DNA of 64,000 bases from Vibrio sp. VB16 (GTDB lineage Bacteria > Pseudomonadota > Gammaproteobacteria > Enterobacterales > Vibrionaceae): contig NZ_CP087590.1 in assembly GCF_015594925.2 (NCBI RefSeq), positions 1,054,001 to 1,118,000 of the forward strand. Reading direction: 5' to 3'. The notes below the pieces were generated by a model. It was not told where the DNA came from and searched no databases. It saw only the letters and a program-made list of their open reading frames with translations. Positions within the stretch are counted from its first letter, which is position 1. Each line of letters opens with the position of its first letter. The position numbers were made by a program, and so were the translations under genes. This document shows positions 54,608-63,644 of this stretch, piece by piece.

Positions 54608-54641
54608 CGGCTTGATGCTCAGCATTAAGCCGTTTTTTTTT
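54608..54641 (+). terminator. Terminator after fabF
   Basis: Stem CGGCTTGATG with CATTAAGCCG (one G-T pair), loop CTCAG, followed by nine T. Confidence 0.9.
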
Positions 54642-54670
54642 GACTATTTTTTGTAAAGGTATGCGAATAG

Positions 54671-55474
54671 ATGTTTTGGGTGAATGGACAACCAGCGTCA
54701 ATGATATCTCTTTCTGATCGGTCGTTTCAGTATGGTGATGGCTGTTTTACCACTATTCTTACTAAAGAAGGTGTGGCTCAGCACTGGCCCTTACATATTA
54801 ATAGAATGCAAGCGTGCCTAGATCGGTTAGTTATTAAGAGTCCAGACTGGGATCAGGTTAAAGTTTGGGTGGATCAAGCGGCGCTCAAAGATTCGTTGGC
54901 CGGAATAAAATTGCACGTTAGTCGCGGAGAAGGCGGCAGGGGTTATAATCCTACTGACGTGGACGCAGTGACGACAACAATCAGTCATTTCTCGTATCCT
55001 TCCCATTACTTAGATTGGCAAGAAAAAGGTGTCGATTTAGGTATATGTGGTTACAAGCTAGGTATAATGCCGCTTCTTGCTGGGCACAAGCATAATAATC
55101 GTTTAGAGCAGGTTCTTCTTAGAGGAGAGATGGAGCGTGTTGGATGTCAAGATGGTGTCGTTATGAATATTTATGATCATGTAGTTGAAACCACAATGGC
55201 CAATCTGTTTTGGTCTAAACACGACATATTATACACGCCTAGTTTGGCTTCCTCCGGTGTTGCAGGTGTTATTCGGAGAATGATTTTAAAAGATGCCCAA
55301 GATAGTGGGATAGAAGTCTCTATTGGGGAATTCTCCCTGGGTCACCTTATATGTGCAGATGAGGTCTTTATGACGAATTCAATACTCGGTGTTGCCCCTG
55401 TGAGAAAAATAGATAGGTCGCACTTTCCAATTGGAGCGATAACGCGACGTTTTCAGGAGAATCTAAATTCGTGA
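54671..55474 (+). CDS. pabC: Aminodeoxychorismate lyase
   Basis: A 267-residue PLP enzyme of the fold-type IV class, which releases p-aminobenzoate for folate synthesis. It shows the start FWVNGQPASMISLSDRSFQY, the lysine region GIMPLLAGHKHNNRLEQVLL, VVETTMANLFW and FMTNSILGVAPV. It overlaps mltG by 4 bp. Confidence 0.95.
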   Translation: MFWVNGQPASMISLSDRSFQYGDGCFTTILTKEGVAQHWPLHINRMQACLDRLVIKSPDWDQVKVWVDQAALKDSLAGIKLHVSRGEGGRGYNPTDVDAVTTTISHFSYPSHYLDWQEKGVDLGICGYKLGIMPLLAGHKHNNRLEQVLLRGEMERVGCQDGVVMNIYDHVVETTMANLFWSKHDILYTPSLASSGVAGVIRRMILKDAQDSGIEVSIGEFSLGHLICADEVFMTNSILGVAPVRKIDRSHFPIGAITRRFQENLNS

Positions 55475-56484
55475 TTAAGAAACTGTTGGTTTTAATATTC
55501 ATCATTATCGGCGCTGTTGTCGGTGGTTATTTTTATATCGAGAAGCAGGTAGACCTTTATATCGACCAACCTCTCTCTATCACTAAACCTGAAATTATTA
55601 CTATTAAGAGTGGCAGTAGCTTTCAAACGGTGCTCTCTAAATTTGAATCTTCTGGTTGGGTGAACCAAAGTCAATATACAAAGTTAGTAAGAAGGTTTCG
55701 CCCAGAGCTAACGAAAGTAAAAGCGGGTACATTTTTAGTTCAGCCAGGTATATCTTTAAGTGACGCCATCGTTTTCATTTCCAAGGGTAAAGAACATCAA
55801 TTTACTATTACCTTTGTTGAAGGGAGCCGATTTACTGAGTGGCGAACAACGCTGGCGGAAGCAGATTCGTTACGACATGAGATCACGGATCTATCGGAAT
55901 CAGAGATTGCAATAAAACTCGGCATCGAACATGAAAAATTGGAAGGTTTGTTTTTGGCTGAAACCTACCATTACACCGCGGGGATGTCGGATTTAGACAT
56001 ACTAAAGCGTTCGCACCAAAACCTGAACACGGTATTGAATCAAGCGTGGGAAAAACGCCAAAAAGAACTGCCTATCAAGACGCCTTATGAGGCATTGATA
56101 CTTGCATCGATTATTGAGAAAGAGACCGCGGTAGAAGAAGAACGAACCAAAGTTTCTTCCGTATTTGTAAACAGACTTAATCGTAGAATGCGTTTGCAAA
56201 CGGACCCAACTGTTATTTATGGTATGGGAGATAAGTACAAAGGGAATATTCGCAAAAAAGATCTGCAAACGGCAACACCCTACAATACATATACAATAAA
56301 TGGATTACCTCCTACTCCTATCGCGATGACGGGAAAAGCATCTGTGGATGCCGCATTAAATCCTGATAAAACTCGTTACCTCTATTTTGTTGCAAGCGGC
56401 AAGGGTGGTCATGTGTTTTCCAAGAGCTTGAAAGAACATAATCGAGCTGTTCAAAACTATTTAAAACAATTAAGAAAAAAATAA
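55471..56484 (+). CDS. mltG: Endolytic murein transglycosylase MltG
   Basis: A 337-residue protein with one N-terminal membrane helix and a periplasmic YceG domain. The catalytic Glu is in LILASIIEKETAVEEERTKV, followed by RRMRLQTDPTVIYGMG and NTYTINGLPPTPIAMTGKAS. It cuts nascent glycan strands. The start is GTG at 55471, overlapping the pabC stop; the stop overlaps tmk by one base. Confidence 0.95.
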   Translation: MIKKLLVLIFIIIGAVVGGYFYIEKQVDLYIDQPLSITKPEIITIKSGSSFQTVLSKFESSGWVNQSQYTKLVRRFRPELTKVKAGTFLVQPGISLSDAIVFISKGKEHQFTITFVEGSRFTEWRTTLAEADSLRHEITDLSESEIAIKLGIEHEKLEGLFLAETYHYTAGMSDLDILKRSHQNLNTVLNQAWEKRQKELPIKTPYEALILASIIEKETAVEEERTKVSSVFVNRLNRRMRLQTDPTVIYGMGDKYKGNIRKKDLQTATPYNTYTINGLPPTPIAMTGKASVDAALNPDKTRYLYFVASGKGGHVFSKSLKEHNRAVQNYLKQLRKK

Positions 56485-57119
56485 TGATTAAAACCAAATT
56501 TATTGTTGTTGAAGGATTAGAAGGTGCTGGAAAAAGCACTGCGATTGCTGCGATTAATGAAGTATTAGAGCAGCAAGGTATTCAACAAGTTGTGAATACG
56601 AGAGAGCCTGGCGGTACTGTACTCGCGGAGAAAATGCGCGCGCTGGTGAAGGAAGAACACGACGGTGAAATTTTACAAGATATGACGGAGTTGCTCCTGA
56701 TGTATGCGGCTCGTGTTCAGTTGGTCGAGAATGTCATCAAACCCGCGCTAGAACACGGTAAGTGGGTCGTTGGCGATCGCCATGATATGTCCTCTCAAGC
56801 GTACCAAGGTGGTGGACGTCAGATCCCTCTTGATACCATGCAAAAGCTAAAACAGGTAACCTTAGGCGAATTTAAACCGGATTTAACGCTGTACCTAGAC
56901 CTCGACCCTCGTTTAGGTCTTGAAAGAGCACGAGGTCGGGGAGAGTTAGATAGAATTGAGAAGAATGATATCAGTTTTTTCGATCGTTCTAGAGCACGCT
57001 ATTTGGAGCTCGCCAATGAGGATGAATCCGTGTTGATTGTTGATGCGAGCCAAAAAATTGAGCAGGTGGCGGCAAGTATAAAACAAACGCTACTGGATTG
57101 GCTTAAGGCGAACAGGTAA
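56484..57119 (+). CDS. tmk: Thymidylate kinase
   Basis: A 211-residue kinase converting dTMP to dTDP. The P-loop is VEGLEGAGKSTAIAAINEVL; then TREPGGTVLAEKMRALV, VVGDRHDMSSQAYQGGGRQI and the LID-region RGRGELDRIE. It starts inside the mltG stop (TAATG) and precedes holB by 5 bp. Confidence 0.97.
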   Translation: MIKTKFIVVEGLEGAGKSTAIAAINEVLEQQGIQQVVNTREPGGTVLAEKMRALVKEEHDGEILQDMTELLLMYAARVQLVENVIKPALEHGKWVVGDRHDMSSQAYQGGGRQIPLDTMQKLKQVTLGEFKPDLTLYLDLDPRLGLERARGRGELDRIEKNDISFFDRSRARYLELANEDESVLIVDASQKIEQVAASIKQTLLDWLKANR

Positions 57120-57124
57120 CGTTT

Positions 57125-58090
57125 ATGCGAGATATTTATCCGTGGTTATTGCCTCTGTTGCATAAATGGCAGGCGCTGAGTGAGACTCATAGAGTTTCTG
57201 GGGCGATGTTATGTAGTGCCCCACAAGGCAGCGGTATTGAAAGACTAGCAGAATGGTTTGTGCATACTTTAGTGTGCAGTCATTCCACGTCAGAACCTTG
57301 TGGTTTTTGTCATTCATGTGAGCTAGCAAAATCTGGCAATCACCCTGATATTCATTGGATCTCCCCTGAAAAGGAGGGGAAGTCTATTACGGTTGACCAG
57401 ATTCGTGCCTGTAATCAATGGGCCGTAGAATCGTCTCAACTTGCAGGTAAGCGCGTTATCATCATCACACCAGCTGATGCGATGAATGAGTCGGCATCAA
57501 ATGCATTGTTAAAAACGTTAGAGTCACCAGCTAAAAACTGCGTTTTTTTACTGCTTGCGAACAATAACCATAAGCTTCTGCCGACTATTATTAGTCGCTG
57601 TCAAAAATGGACGATTGCTGAGTCTAATTTAGAAGAGACTTATCAATGGTTGTTAACCCAAACGACCAAACCATGTAACTATGTAGGCATTCGTTTAAGT
57701 AACGGTGCGCCATTAAAGGCTTTAGAATTTTTTGAACAAAAAACGTATGTCGATTTCCAAAAAGTAGAGTCAACATTACAGTCGTTTTTGAGTTCAGAAG
57801 GGGCAAGTTACAACCCAGTGTGGTTATCGATAAAAGATAATCCAGTTGGGCGATTATCTTGGCTAGCGATCATAATGAGTGATATCCAAAAAGTACATTT
57901 TGGTTGCAGTGAACTTGGTATGTGTGAAAAGAGTGCGGAATTAGCAGAGCAAGTGCCCTATTCGGCGGCGTATAAAGCCATGCTATCCATAAACAAAATG
58001 AAAGATAAGTTAGAATCTTTTTCAGGGTTAAATACTGAGTTATTGTTAATTAATTGGTTAATCGATCTTCAAGAGGACGTATGTTTGTAG
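57125..58090 (+). CDS. holB: DNA polymerase III delta-prime subunit
   Basis: A 321-residue clamp-loader subunit. The zinc-binding cysteines are in CGFCHSCELAKSGNHPDIHW, and the SRC motif in PTIISRCQKWTI. The conserved NALLKTLESPAKNCVFLLLA lies between. The Walker A loop is degenerate, as usual for this subunit. It overlaps the tatD-family gene by 10 bp. Confidence 0.95.
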   Translation: MRDIYPWLLPLLHKWQALSETHRVSGAMLCSAPQGSGIERLAEWFVHTLVCSHSTSEPCGFCHSCELAKSGNHPDIHWISPEKEGKSITVDQIRACNQWAVESSQLAGKRVIIITPADAMNESASNALLKTLESPAKNCVFLLLANNNHKLLPTIISRCQKWTIAESNLEETYQWLLTQTTKPCNYVGIRLSNGAPLKALEFFEQKTYVDFQKVESTLQSFLSSEGASYNPVWLSIKDNPVGRLSWLAIIMSDIQKVHFGCSELGMCEKSAELAEQVPYSAAYKAMLSINKMKDKLESFSGLNTELLLINWLIDLQEDVCL

Positions 58091-58848
58091 ATTCACATTG
58101 TCATTTAGATAAATTAGATTATGACGAGTTGCATGATGGTATTCAAGATGTGATCGATAAAGCATCTAACGCGAAAGTTGACGAATTACTGTCGGTCGGC
58201 GTAACGCTCGATGCCTTTCCTAATATGATTGAAATGATCAGTGCCTATGATCATGTCCATGCTTCTTGTGGAGTGCATCCTCTTGACGTAGAAAGTCCGT
58301 TTTCTCTTGATACTTTGAAGCAGTATGCAACCCACTCTAAAGTGGTTGCCATTGGTGAAACTGGATTGGATTATCATTACAAGCCGGAAACCGCTGCTCT
58401 TCAAAGAGAGCGGTTCGAACAACAAGTTGAATTAGCGGTGGATCTGAATAAACCGCTCATTATCCATACAAGAGATGCACGAGAAGATACGCTATCTATC
58501 CTAATAGATGGACATGCAGAAAGGTGTGGTGGTGTCATCCATTGCTTTACTGAAGACCTTGATTTTGCTGAACGCGCAATGTCGTTAGGCTTTTATATCT
58601 CTATCTCTGGCATAGTTACCTTTAGGCAAGCGATTGAGCTAAAAGAAGTGGTGAGACAATTGCCTTTAGATCGATTACTTATTGAAACCGATTCACCCTA
58701 TTTGGCGCCCGTTCCTCATCGAGGCAAGCAGAATCAACCTGCCTATGTAGTGGAAGTCGCTCAATATATTGCGCAGCTCAAATCGACATCACTGACGGAA
58801 GTCGCACAAAAGACCACTCAGAACTTTAGAGATTTATTCTTGCGATAA
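58081..58848 (+). CDS. ycfH: TatD-family metal-dependent hydrolase (YcfH type)
   Basis: A 255-residue TIM-barrel hydrolase. Metal ligands are in MFVDSHCHLDKL, IGETGLDYHYK, LIIHTRDA, GVIHCFTED and LLIETDSPYLAPVPHRGKQN. Members act as nucleases on DNA ends or on D-Tyr-tRNA-like substrates; the function of YcfH is unsettled. The ATG at 58081 with GAGG upstream starts exactly at the conserved motif. Confidence 0.94.
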   Translation: MFVDSHCHLDKLDYDELHDGIQDVIDKASNAKVDELLSVGVTLDAFPNMIEMISAYDHVHASCGVHPLDVESPFSLDTLKQYATHSKVVAIGETGLDYHYKPETAALQRERFEQQVELAVDLNKPLIIHTRDAREDTLSILIDGHAERCGGVIHCFTEDLDFAERAMSLGFYISISGIVTFRQAIELKEVVRQLPLDRLLIETDSPYLAPVPHRGKQNQPAYVVEVAQYIAQLKSTSLTEVAQKTTQNFRDLFLR

Positions 58849-58874
58849 TAACTATCGTTGATCGACATAGATAT

Positions 58875-58897
58875 AGGAGCGCTTGCTCCTTTTTTTT
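58875..58897 (+). terminator. Terminator after the tatD-family gene
   Basis: Stem AGGAGC with GCTCCT, loop GCTT, followed by seven T. It ends the long fab-holB-ycfH block. Confidence 0.85.
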
Positions 58898-59215
58898 GGT
58901 TACAACCTAGTTGTTAACTATTTATGTTGAAGTTAACTAATCGTGTGTGTAGACCTTAAGGAAACCGAGAAAAACCTGAGATCAGCTATTCGATAATGAT
59001 TGGCTGATTGCTGAAATCGTATTCTAAAAATATATATATTCATGCCAATTTTAATGAATGAAGATGATAAAAATAGCATATATGAGAAAAGTGACGCGTG
59101 AACAAGACCTCTTTTGAGGGATTCATGCGATATTTTTTAAGGGTACTAATATTAGGGCTAAGTAAAGTTCCATTAGGATCTTACCTCGTTTATCTACTTA
59201 TCAGGAGCATAAAAT
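58898..59215 (+). promoter_or_regulatory. ptsG upstream region
   Basis: About 320 bp without a gene, AT-rich, leading to AGGAG at 59203-59207. It must hold the ptsG promoter, but I could not pick out a convincing CRP or Mlc site. It lacks the TTTGTAA-N8-TTACAAA repeat found before the other PTS gene. Confidence 0.5.
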
Positions 59216-60649
59216 ATGTTTAAGAATCTTTTTGCCAATTTGCAAAAAGTCGGTAAGGCGCTGATGCTACCAGTATCTGTTCTTCCGGTTGCGGGTATTT
59301 TACTTGGTGTTGGTGCGGCCAATTTCAGTTGGTTACCCGAGATAGTTTCTCATTTGATGGAACAGGCTGGTGGCTCCGTATTTGGTCAAATGCCGCTGCT
59401 TTTTGCGGTTGGTGTTGCTTTAGGTTTTACTAACAATGACGGTGTATCAGGTCTTGCTGCAATTGTTGGTTACGGAATCATGGTTGCCACTCTATCTGTT
59501 ATGGCTGGTGTGTTAGGTGTCGATAGTATCGATACAGGTGTACTTGGCGGTATCATCGCGGGTTCTATTGCCGCTTGGTCCTTTAATCGCTTCTATACAA
59601 TTAGATTGCCGGATTACTTAGGCTTTTTTGCGGGTAAACGATTTGTACCGATTGTCACTGGTTTTCTCGCTATTGCTTTAGGTGTGGTACTGGCGTTTAT
59701 CTGGCAACCAATTGGTTCTGGTATTGATGCTTTCTCTGACTGGGCTGCCTATCAAAACCCAATCACTGCATTTGGTATTTATGGCGTTGTTGAACGTGCT
59801 CTCATTCCATTTGGTCTACATCACATCTGGAATGTTCCATTTTTCTACGAAGCAGGTAGTTGCGTCAACGCATCTGGTGATGAAGTAAACGGTATTATGA
59901 CGTGTTTCTTGACGGCTGATGATGCCTCACGAGCTGCAGGGAATGGTTTTGGTCAGTTGGCAGGCGGATATCTATTTAAGATGTTTGGTCTTCCGGCAGC
60001 GGCGTTAGCTATTGCACATTCAGCTAAGCCAGAGAATCGTGCGAAAGTTATGGGTATCATGGTCTCTGCCGCGTTAACGTCATTCCTAACGGGTATTACA
60101 GAACCGATTGAATTTTCATTCTTGTTCGTTGCTCCGGTACTTTATGCGATTCACGCAGTATTAGCTGGCGCGGCTTATGCGCTAACTAATGGTTTGGGCA
60201 TTGTTCACGGTCATACATTCTCTAATGGATTCATTGATTTCGTTGTTCAATCACCACGTGCTGAAAACATGGTATTGCTGGTAGGGCTAGGTCTTGCTTA
60301 CGCTGCGCTTTATTATGTGGTTTTCCGTACTGTTATAAGGGTGATGGATCTTAAAACGCCAGGTCGTGAAGAGGAATCAGATGAGGTTGTAGTTGCGGTC
60401 TCAGAAAATGAAATGGCTGGAGAGTTGGTTGCGGCATTTGGTGGTAAAAATAATATTACTGGATTAGATGCTTGTATTACGCGTCTTCGTGTCGCCGTCG
60501 CTGATCAAGATGCGGTTGATCAAGCGAAGTTAAAACAGCTTGGTGCTGCTGGTGTGGTGGTGGTTTCTGGTGGCGTTCAGGCAATATTTGGAACCAAATC
60601 AGATAACCTGAAAACAGATATGGATGTGTGGATGCGTAACCACGGTTAA
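59216..60649 (+). CDS. ptsG: Glucose PTS permease EIICB
   Basis: A 477-residue protein, the same length as E. coli PtsG. The EIIC domain (about 1-380) has KALMLPVSVLPVAGILLGVG, ERALIPFGLHHIWNVPFFYE and LTGITEPIEFSFLFVAPVLY. The linker LKTPGREE leads to EIIB with phosphocysteine Cys420 in DACITRLRVAV. It imports glucose as glucose-6-phosphate with phosphate from EIIA-Glc. Its place after ycfH matches the enterobacterial order. It is a paralogue of the permease at 8855-10381. Confidence 0.95.
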   Translation: MFKNLFANLQKVGKALMLPVSVLPVAGILLGVGAANFSWLPEIVSHLMEQAGGSVFGQMPLLFAVGVALGFTNNDGVSGLAAIVGYGIMVATLSVMAGVLGVDSIDTGVLGGIIAGSIAAWSFNRFYTIRLPDYLGFFAGKRFVPIVTGFLAIALGVVLAFIWQPIGSGIDAFSDWAAYQNPITAFGIYGVVERALIPFGLHHIWNVPFFYEAGSCVNASGDEVNGIMTCFLTADDASRAAGNGFGQLAGGYLFKMFGLPAAALAIAHSAKPENRAKVMGIMVSAALTSFLTGITEPIEFSFLFVAPVLYAIHAVLAGAAYALTNGLGIVHGHTFSNGFIDFVVQSPRAENMVLLVGLGLAYAALYYVVFRTVIRVMDLKTPGREEESDEVVVAVSENEMAGELVAAFGGKNNITGLDACITRLRVAVADQDAVDQAKLKQLGAAGVVVVSGGVQAIFGTKSDNLKTDMDVWMRNHG

Positions 60650-60679
60650 TCTCGCCTTTATTTTTAGTTTAGATTAAAC

Positions 60680-60705
60680 AAAGGGAGGCGAAAGTCTCCC
60701 TTTTT
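60680..60705 (+). terminator. Terminator after ptsG
   Basis: Stem AAAGGGAG with CTCCCTTT, loop GCGAAAGT, followed by T-run. Confidence 0.8.
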
Positions 60706-60807
60706 GATTCTTATCTTGAGTGGCAGGCTAAAGATGGAATTGAGTGTACTTTGGCACATAATTATTATGAACGATGTAATCGTCGATTAAATTGGAGTGG
60801 TAAAAAT

Positions 60808-61236
60808 ATGGATAAGAAGTTGGCAGTACTAGTTGTTATGTCGTCAATGGTTACGTACGGTACTCAGGCAGAGGAGGTCACTCCATTGGCTGTCGGCTTT
60901 GGTATCGATCAAGGCTTTAGTGCGTTAATTCAGATTGATGAAAATATGAATTTGGCGATAGGGAATGATGGTGTCGCGTTTGATTATATTTTTAAAGAGG
61001 GTGTATTTGAAGGCAGCGACTTTCCCTTTACTTGGTATGTTGGCGCTGGTGGTTGGGTAGGTTGGGATAACCACGGCGATGAATTTGGGGCTCGACTACC
61101 ATTAGGTTTAGATTGGGACTTTGCAACTAATTGGGATGCGTATGCTCAGATCCACCCAGAACTAAGTTACAACACGAAATCGGATGACTTGGAGTTGGGT
61201 ATGGGGGCAGGTGTTGGCGTTCGGTACACGTTTTGA
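60808..61236 (+). CDS. Small secreted, putative outer-membrane beta-barrel protein
   Basis: About 142 residues with a signal peptide (MDKKLAVLVVMSSMVTYGTQA) and alternating beta-strand patterns (WYVGAGGWVGWDNHGDEFGA, LGLDWDFATNWDAYAQIHPE) ending GMGAGVGVRYTF, a C-terminal Phe typical of outer-membrane barrels. The size suggests about eight short strands. I do not recognise the family. The ATG at 60808 is chosen because the signal peptide starts there and GGAG precedes it. It lies alone between ptsG and the MetPS genes. Confidence 0.65.
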   Translation: MDKKLAVLVVMSSMVTYGTQAEEVTPLAVGFGIDQGFSALIQIDENMNLAIGNDGVAFDYIFKEGVFEGSDFPFTWYVGAGGWVGWDNHGDEFGARLPLGLDWDFATNWDAYAQIHPELSYNTKSDDLELGMGAGVGVRYTF

Positions 61237-61242
61237 TGCAAT

Positions 61243-61270
61243 AAAAAAGCCAGCGACAGCTGGCTTTTTA
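61243..61270. terminator. Terminator between the small barrel gene and metS
   Basis: Stem AAAAAGCCAGC with GCTGGCTTTTT, loop GACA, with A-runs and T-runs on both strands. Confidence 0.9.
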
Positions 61271-61303
61271 TTCACGTTTCTTACCTAAAAGGTAAAAAGG
61301 TGA

Positions 61304-61405
61304 TTATTCTTTACCGCTATCCATTGCACGTTTAATGCAGATAGCTGCTCCGCCCCAGGTAATACCCAGACCGATAATCATCATAATAATTGCACTAGTT
61401 GTCAT
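61304..61405 (-). CDS. metS: Small subunit of an NSS transporter, MetS-like
   Basis: A 33-residue protein: MTTSAIIMMIIGLGITWGGA followed by AICIKRAMDSGKE. A single membrane helix with a short basic tail matches the MetS small subunit described with MetP. It starts one base after the metP stop, with GAGG inside the metP end, so translation is coupled. MetS supports the activity of the large subunit. Confidence 0.85.
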   Translation of the reverse strand: MTTSAIIMMIIGLGITWGGAAICIKRAMDSGKE

Positions 61406-61406
61406 T

Positions 61407-62894
61407 TTAAACCTCTGCGTCAACGGGTTTTTGCGGCTTGCTTACCACATTAATGATAATACCTATTACCGCTAGCAGAGCGATTAAACCCCATCCTAGA
61501 GTCATAAGTTCAGATTTCGCGTAACCACCGTAGCCATCAGCGATTAAGCTAGTGAACTTGGTGTATAGGATCGCTGCAAGCACTAATGGAGTGATAAATC
61601 GTAGGCAAACTTCGAACCATGCACCGATTGTAAAATCGGATACTTTATTCACATATTCACGTACGTCAGCAAGCTTAACTAACCAAGCCATTAGCATAAT
61701 TTCGATGAAGCAGCTCGTTAAGATACCTACGTTGTTTACGAAATGATCCACTAAGTCTAGAAGCAACAAACCACCATCGGTAGCAAATGCCATCGAGATA
61801 ATTAGACCAATACCACAAACGATAGTCGCCGCTTTCTTACGTGACCAGTTTAGTTTGTCGATGACAGCCGAAACAACCGCTTCCATAATGGAAATCTGAG
61901 AGCTTAAACCGGCAACAACCAATGCTAGGAAGAATAGAGGGCCAAGGATGTATGGAGCCGGTAATAAGTTAATCGCAGCAGGCAGCGTTACAAACGCAAG
62001 ACCAACACCAGCAGATACCACTTCTGTTATTGGTTTTCCTTGTTCTGCGGCCATGTAGCCAAGAACAGAGAAAATCATTACACCCGCGAGGATTGAGAAA
62101 CCACAGTTTATCAATACCGTCATAAAGGCGTTGTTGTTGATATCCGATTTTTCAGGTAGGTAGCTTGAGTACGCTAACATGATGGCAAATCCGATACTCA
62201 GTGTGAAGAAGATTTGGCCATAAGCCGCCGCCCACACTTTCATATCCGTAAGCCGACTGAAATCAGGTTCAAATAGGTAGTTGATACCGTCAATAGCGCC
62301 TGGTAGGAAAATCATACGCGCAATCAATACAATCACCATGATGAACAAAACTGGCATCATAATTTTTGCTGCACGTTCAATACCGGCCTTAACTCCACCT
62401 GCAATCGCGGCATAAGTGATGGCCCAAGCGATCAGCATCGAACCAGCAATACCCCACTGCATACCACCTAGATTCGAAGGTGAATTGTCACCCAATCCTA
62501 GATACTCGCTGAAGAAGAACGCATTTGTGTCTGCTCCCCATTCCTGAGTAAATGACATGCCCAAGTATGAAATCGCCCAACCAATGACGGCCACATAATA
62601 CACGGCAATCGTTGCGGCAACACCGATTTGGAACCAACCCAACCACTCAAATTTGGCGTTAATACGCGCCAGAGTAATAGGAGCCGACCCACGATTTCTT
62701 TGACCCATGCTGAACTCTAGGATCATGAATGGGATACCTGCGGTGATCATGGCAAAAAGGTAAGGAATCAAAAAGGCGCCACCACCATTTTCATAGGCCA
62801 TATAAGGAAAACGCCAGATGTTTCCTAGGCCGATAGCAGATCCAACTGCGGCAAGAATAAATCCTGCACGGGATCCCCATTGTTCACGCTTCAT
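61407..62894 (-). CDS. metP: Sodium-dependent NSS-family transporter, MetP-like
   Basis: About 495 residues with twelve predicted helices. The NSS start QWGSRAGFILAAVGSAIGLG then NIWRFPYMAYENGGGAFLIP carries the sodium and substrate residues of helix 1. The ATG at 62894 with AGGAG upstream is preferred over one 39 bp earlier. The adjoining 33-residue MetS-like gene supports a methionine/alanine importer of the MetPS type; other neutral amino acids are possible. It is controlled from the 62895-63533 region, which holds two inverted repeats. Confidence 0.9.
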   Translation of the reverse strand: MKREQWGSRAGFILAAVGSAIGLGNIWRFPYMAYENGGGAFLIPYLFAMITAGIPFMILEFSMGQRNRGSAPITLARINAKFEWLGWFQIGVAATIAVYYVAVIGWAISYLGMSFTQEWGADTNAFFFSEYLGLGDNSPSNLGGMQWGIAGSMLIAWAITYAAIAGGVKAGIERAAKIMMPVLFIMVIVLIARMIFLPGAIDGINYLFEPDFSRLTDMKVWAAAYGQIFFTLSIGFAIMLAYSSYLPEKSDINNNAFMTVLINCGFSILAGVMIFSVLGYMAAEQGKPITEVVSAGVGLAFVTLPAAINLLPAPYILGPLFFLALVVAGLSSQISIMEAVVSAVIDKLNWSRKKAATIVCGIGLIISMAFATDGGLLLLDLVDHFVNNVGILTSCFIEIMLMAWLVKLADVREYVNKVSDFTIGAWFEVCLRFITPLVLAAILYTKFTSLIADGYGGYAKSELMTLGWGLIALLAVIGIIINVVSKPQKPVDAEV

Positions 62895-62973
62895 AGTTAC
62901 TCCTTTACTACTAAACTCTGAGTTATGAAGCATTTACACTTCGTCCAATATGGATTAACTACTAAGTAACATT

Positions 62974-63047
62974 ATTAACTCTTTTAAGACTAACTTGATA
63001 GAGTTAATTCTGTCATCTGTGTAGAAAACTAGATTTAATATCTAGTT
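62974..63047. promoter_or_regulatory. Two inverted repeats upstream of metP
   Basis: ATTAACTCT (62974-62982) pairs with AGAGTTAAT (63000-63008). AACTAGAT (63027-63034) pairs with ATCTAGTT (63040-63047). They lie 80-150 bp before the metP start and may be operators. The rest of 62895-63533 shows no supported gene. Confidence 0.45.
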
Positions 63048-63533
63048 ACTAAGGTAAATTTCAGAGTTATGTTCTGTATTATATGGTGTGTGTTTGCGAA
63101 ACCTGAAATAATCAGCTACGCGTTGAGTGGAGATTACAGAGATAGACAGAGTAAAGCAATAGAAACGGGTTGTTAAAAAATATAATTATTTTGGTTCTAA
63201 AAGTGTTAATGAGGCTATATTTTGGGGGAATAGTTTATGTTTTATCTTAAAGGCAGTGTTAATATCTTATATTAGATAAGTTAATAGATAATATTACTTT
63301 TCCTCATCGCAGTGCGTATGACTGAAAAATGTGCAATATGCACAATTATCTTACTATTTACCTATATTTTTGGTTATTTAAGGCTTTCATGCTGATAAAG
63401 TGAAACAGACATAAAAGGTTAGAGGACGATGTGTGACAACCGCTACAGTTTCAAAGCTTGGCGGTGATGGTTGCTTGTGAATATTAGCTTCGTCTGTTAT
63501 TTAGTCAATATATAAAATAAAGGAGAACGTGTT

Positions 63534-63623
63534 ATGGAATACAACTTAAAAATGGCACTAGCGGTTGTTGCAGGATCTTATGCTGTCATTCTTTTCTGTA
63601 GCTTTGTAGCGATCGCTAACTAA
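63534..63623 (+). CDS. 29-residue single-helix membrane protein
   Basis: MEYNLKMALAVVAGSYAVIL followed by FCSFVAIAN. AGGAG at 63521-63525 is well placed before the ATG. The sequence is almost entirely one membrane helix. It ends 21 bp before a patatin-like gene, so co-transcription is likely. I know no named family for it. Confidence 0.6.
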   Translation: MEYNLKMALAVVAGSYAVILFCSFVAIAN

Positions 63624-63644
63624 TCGTTATATGAAGCGTACACT

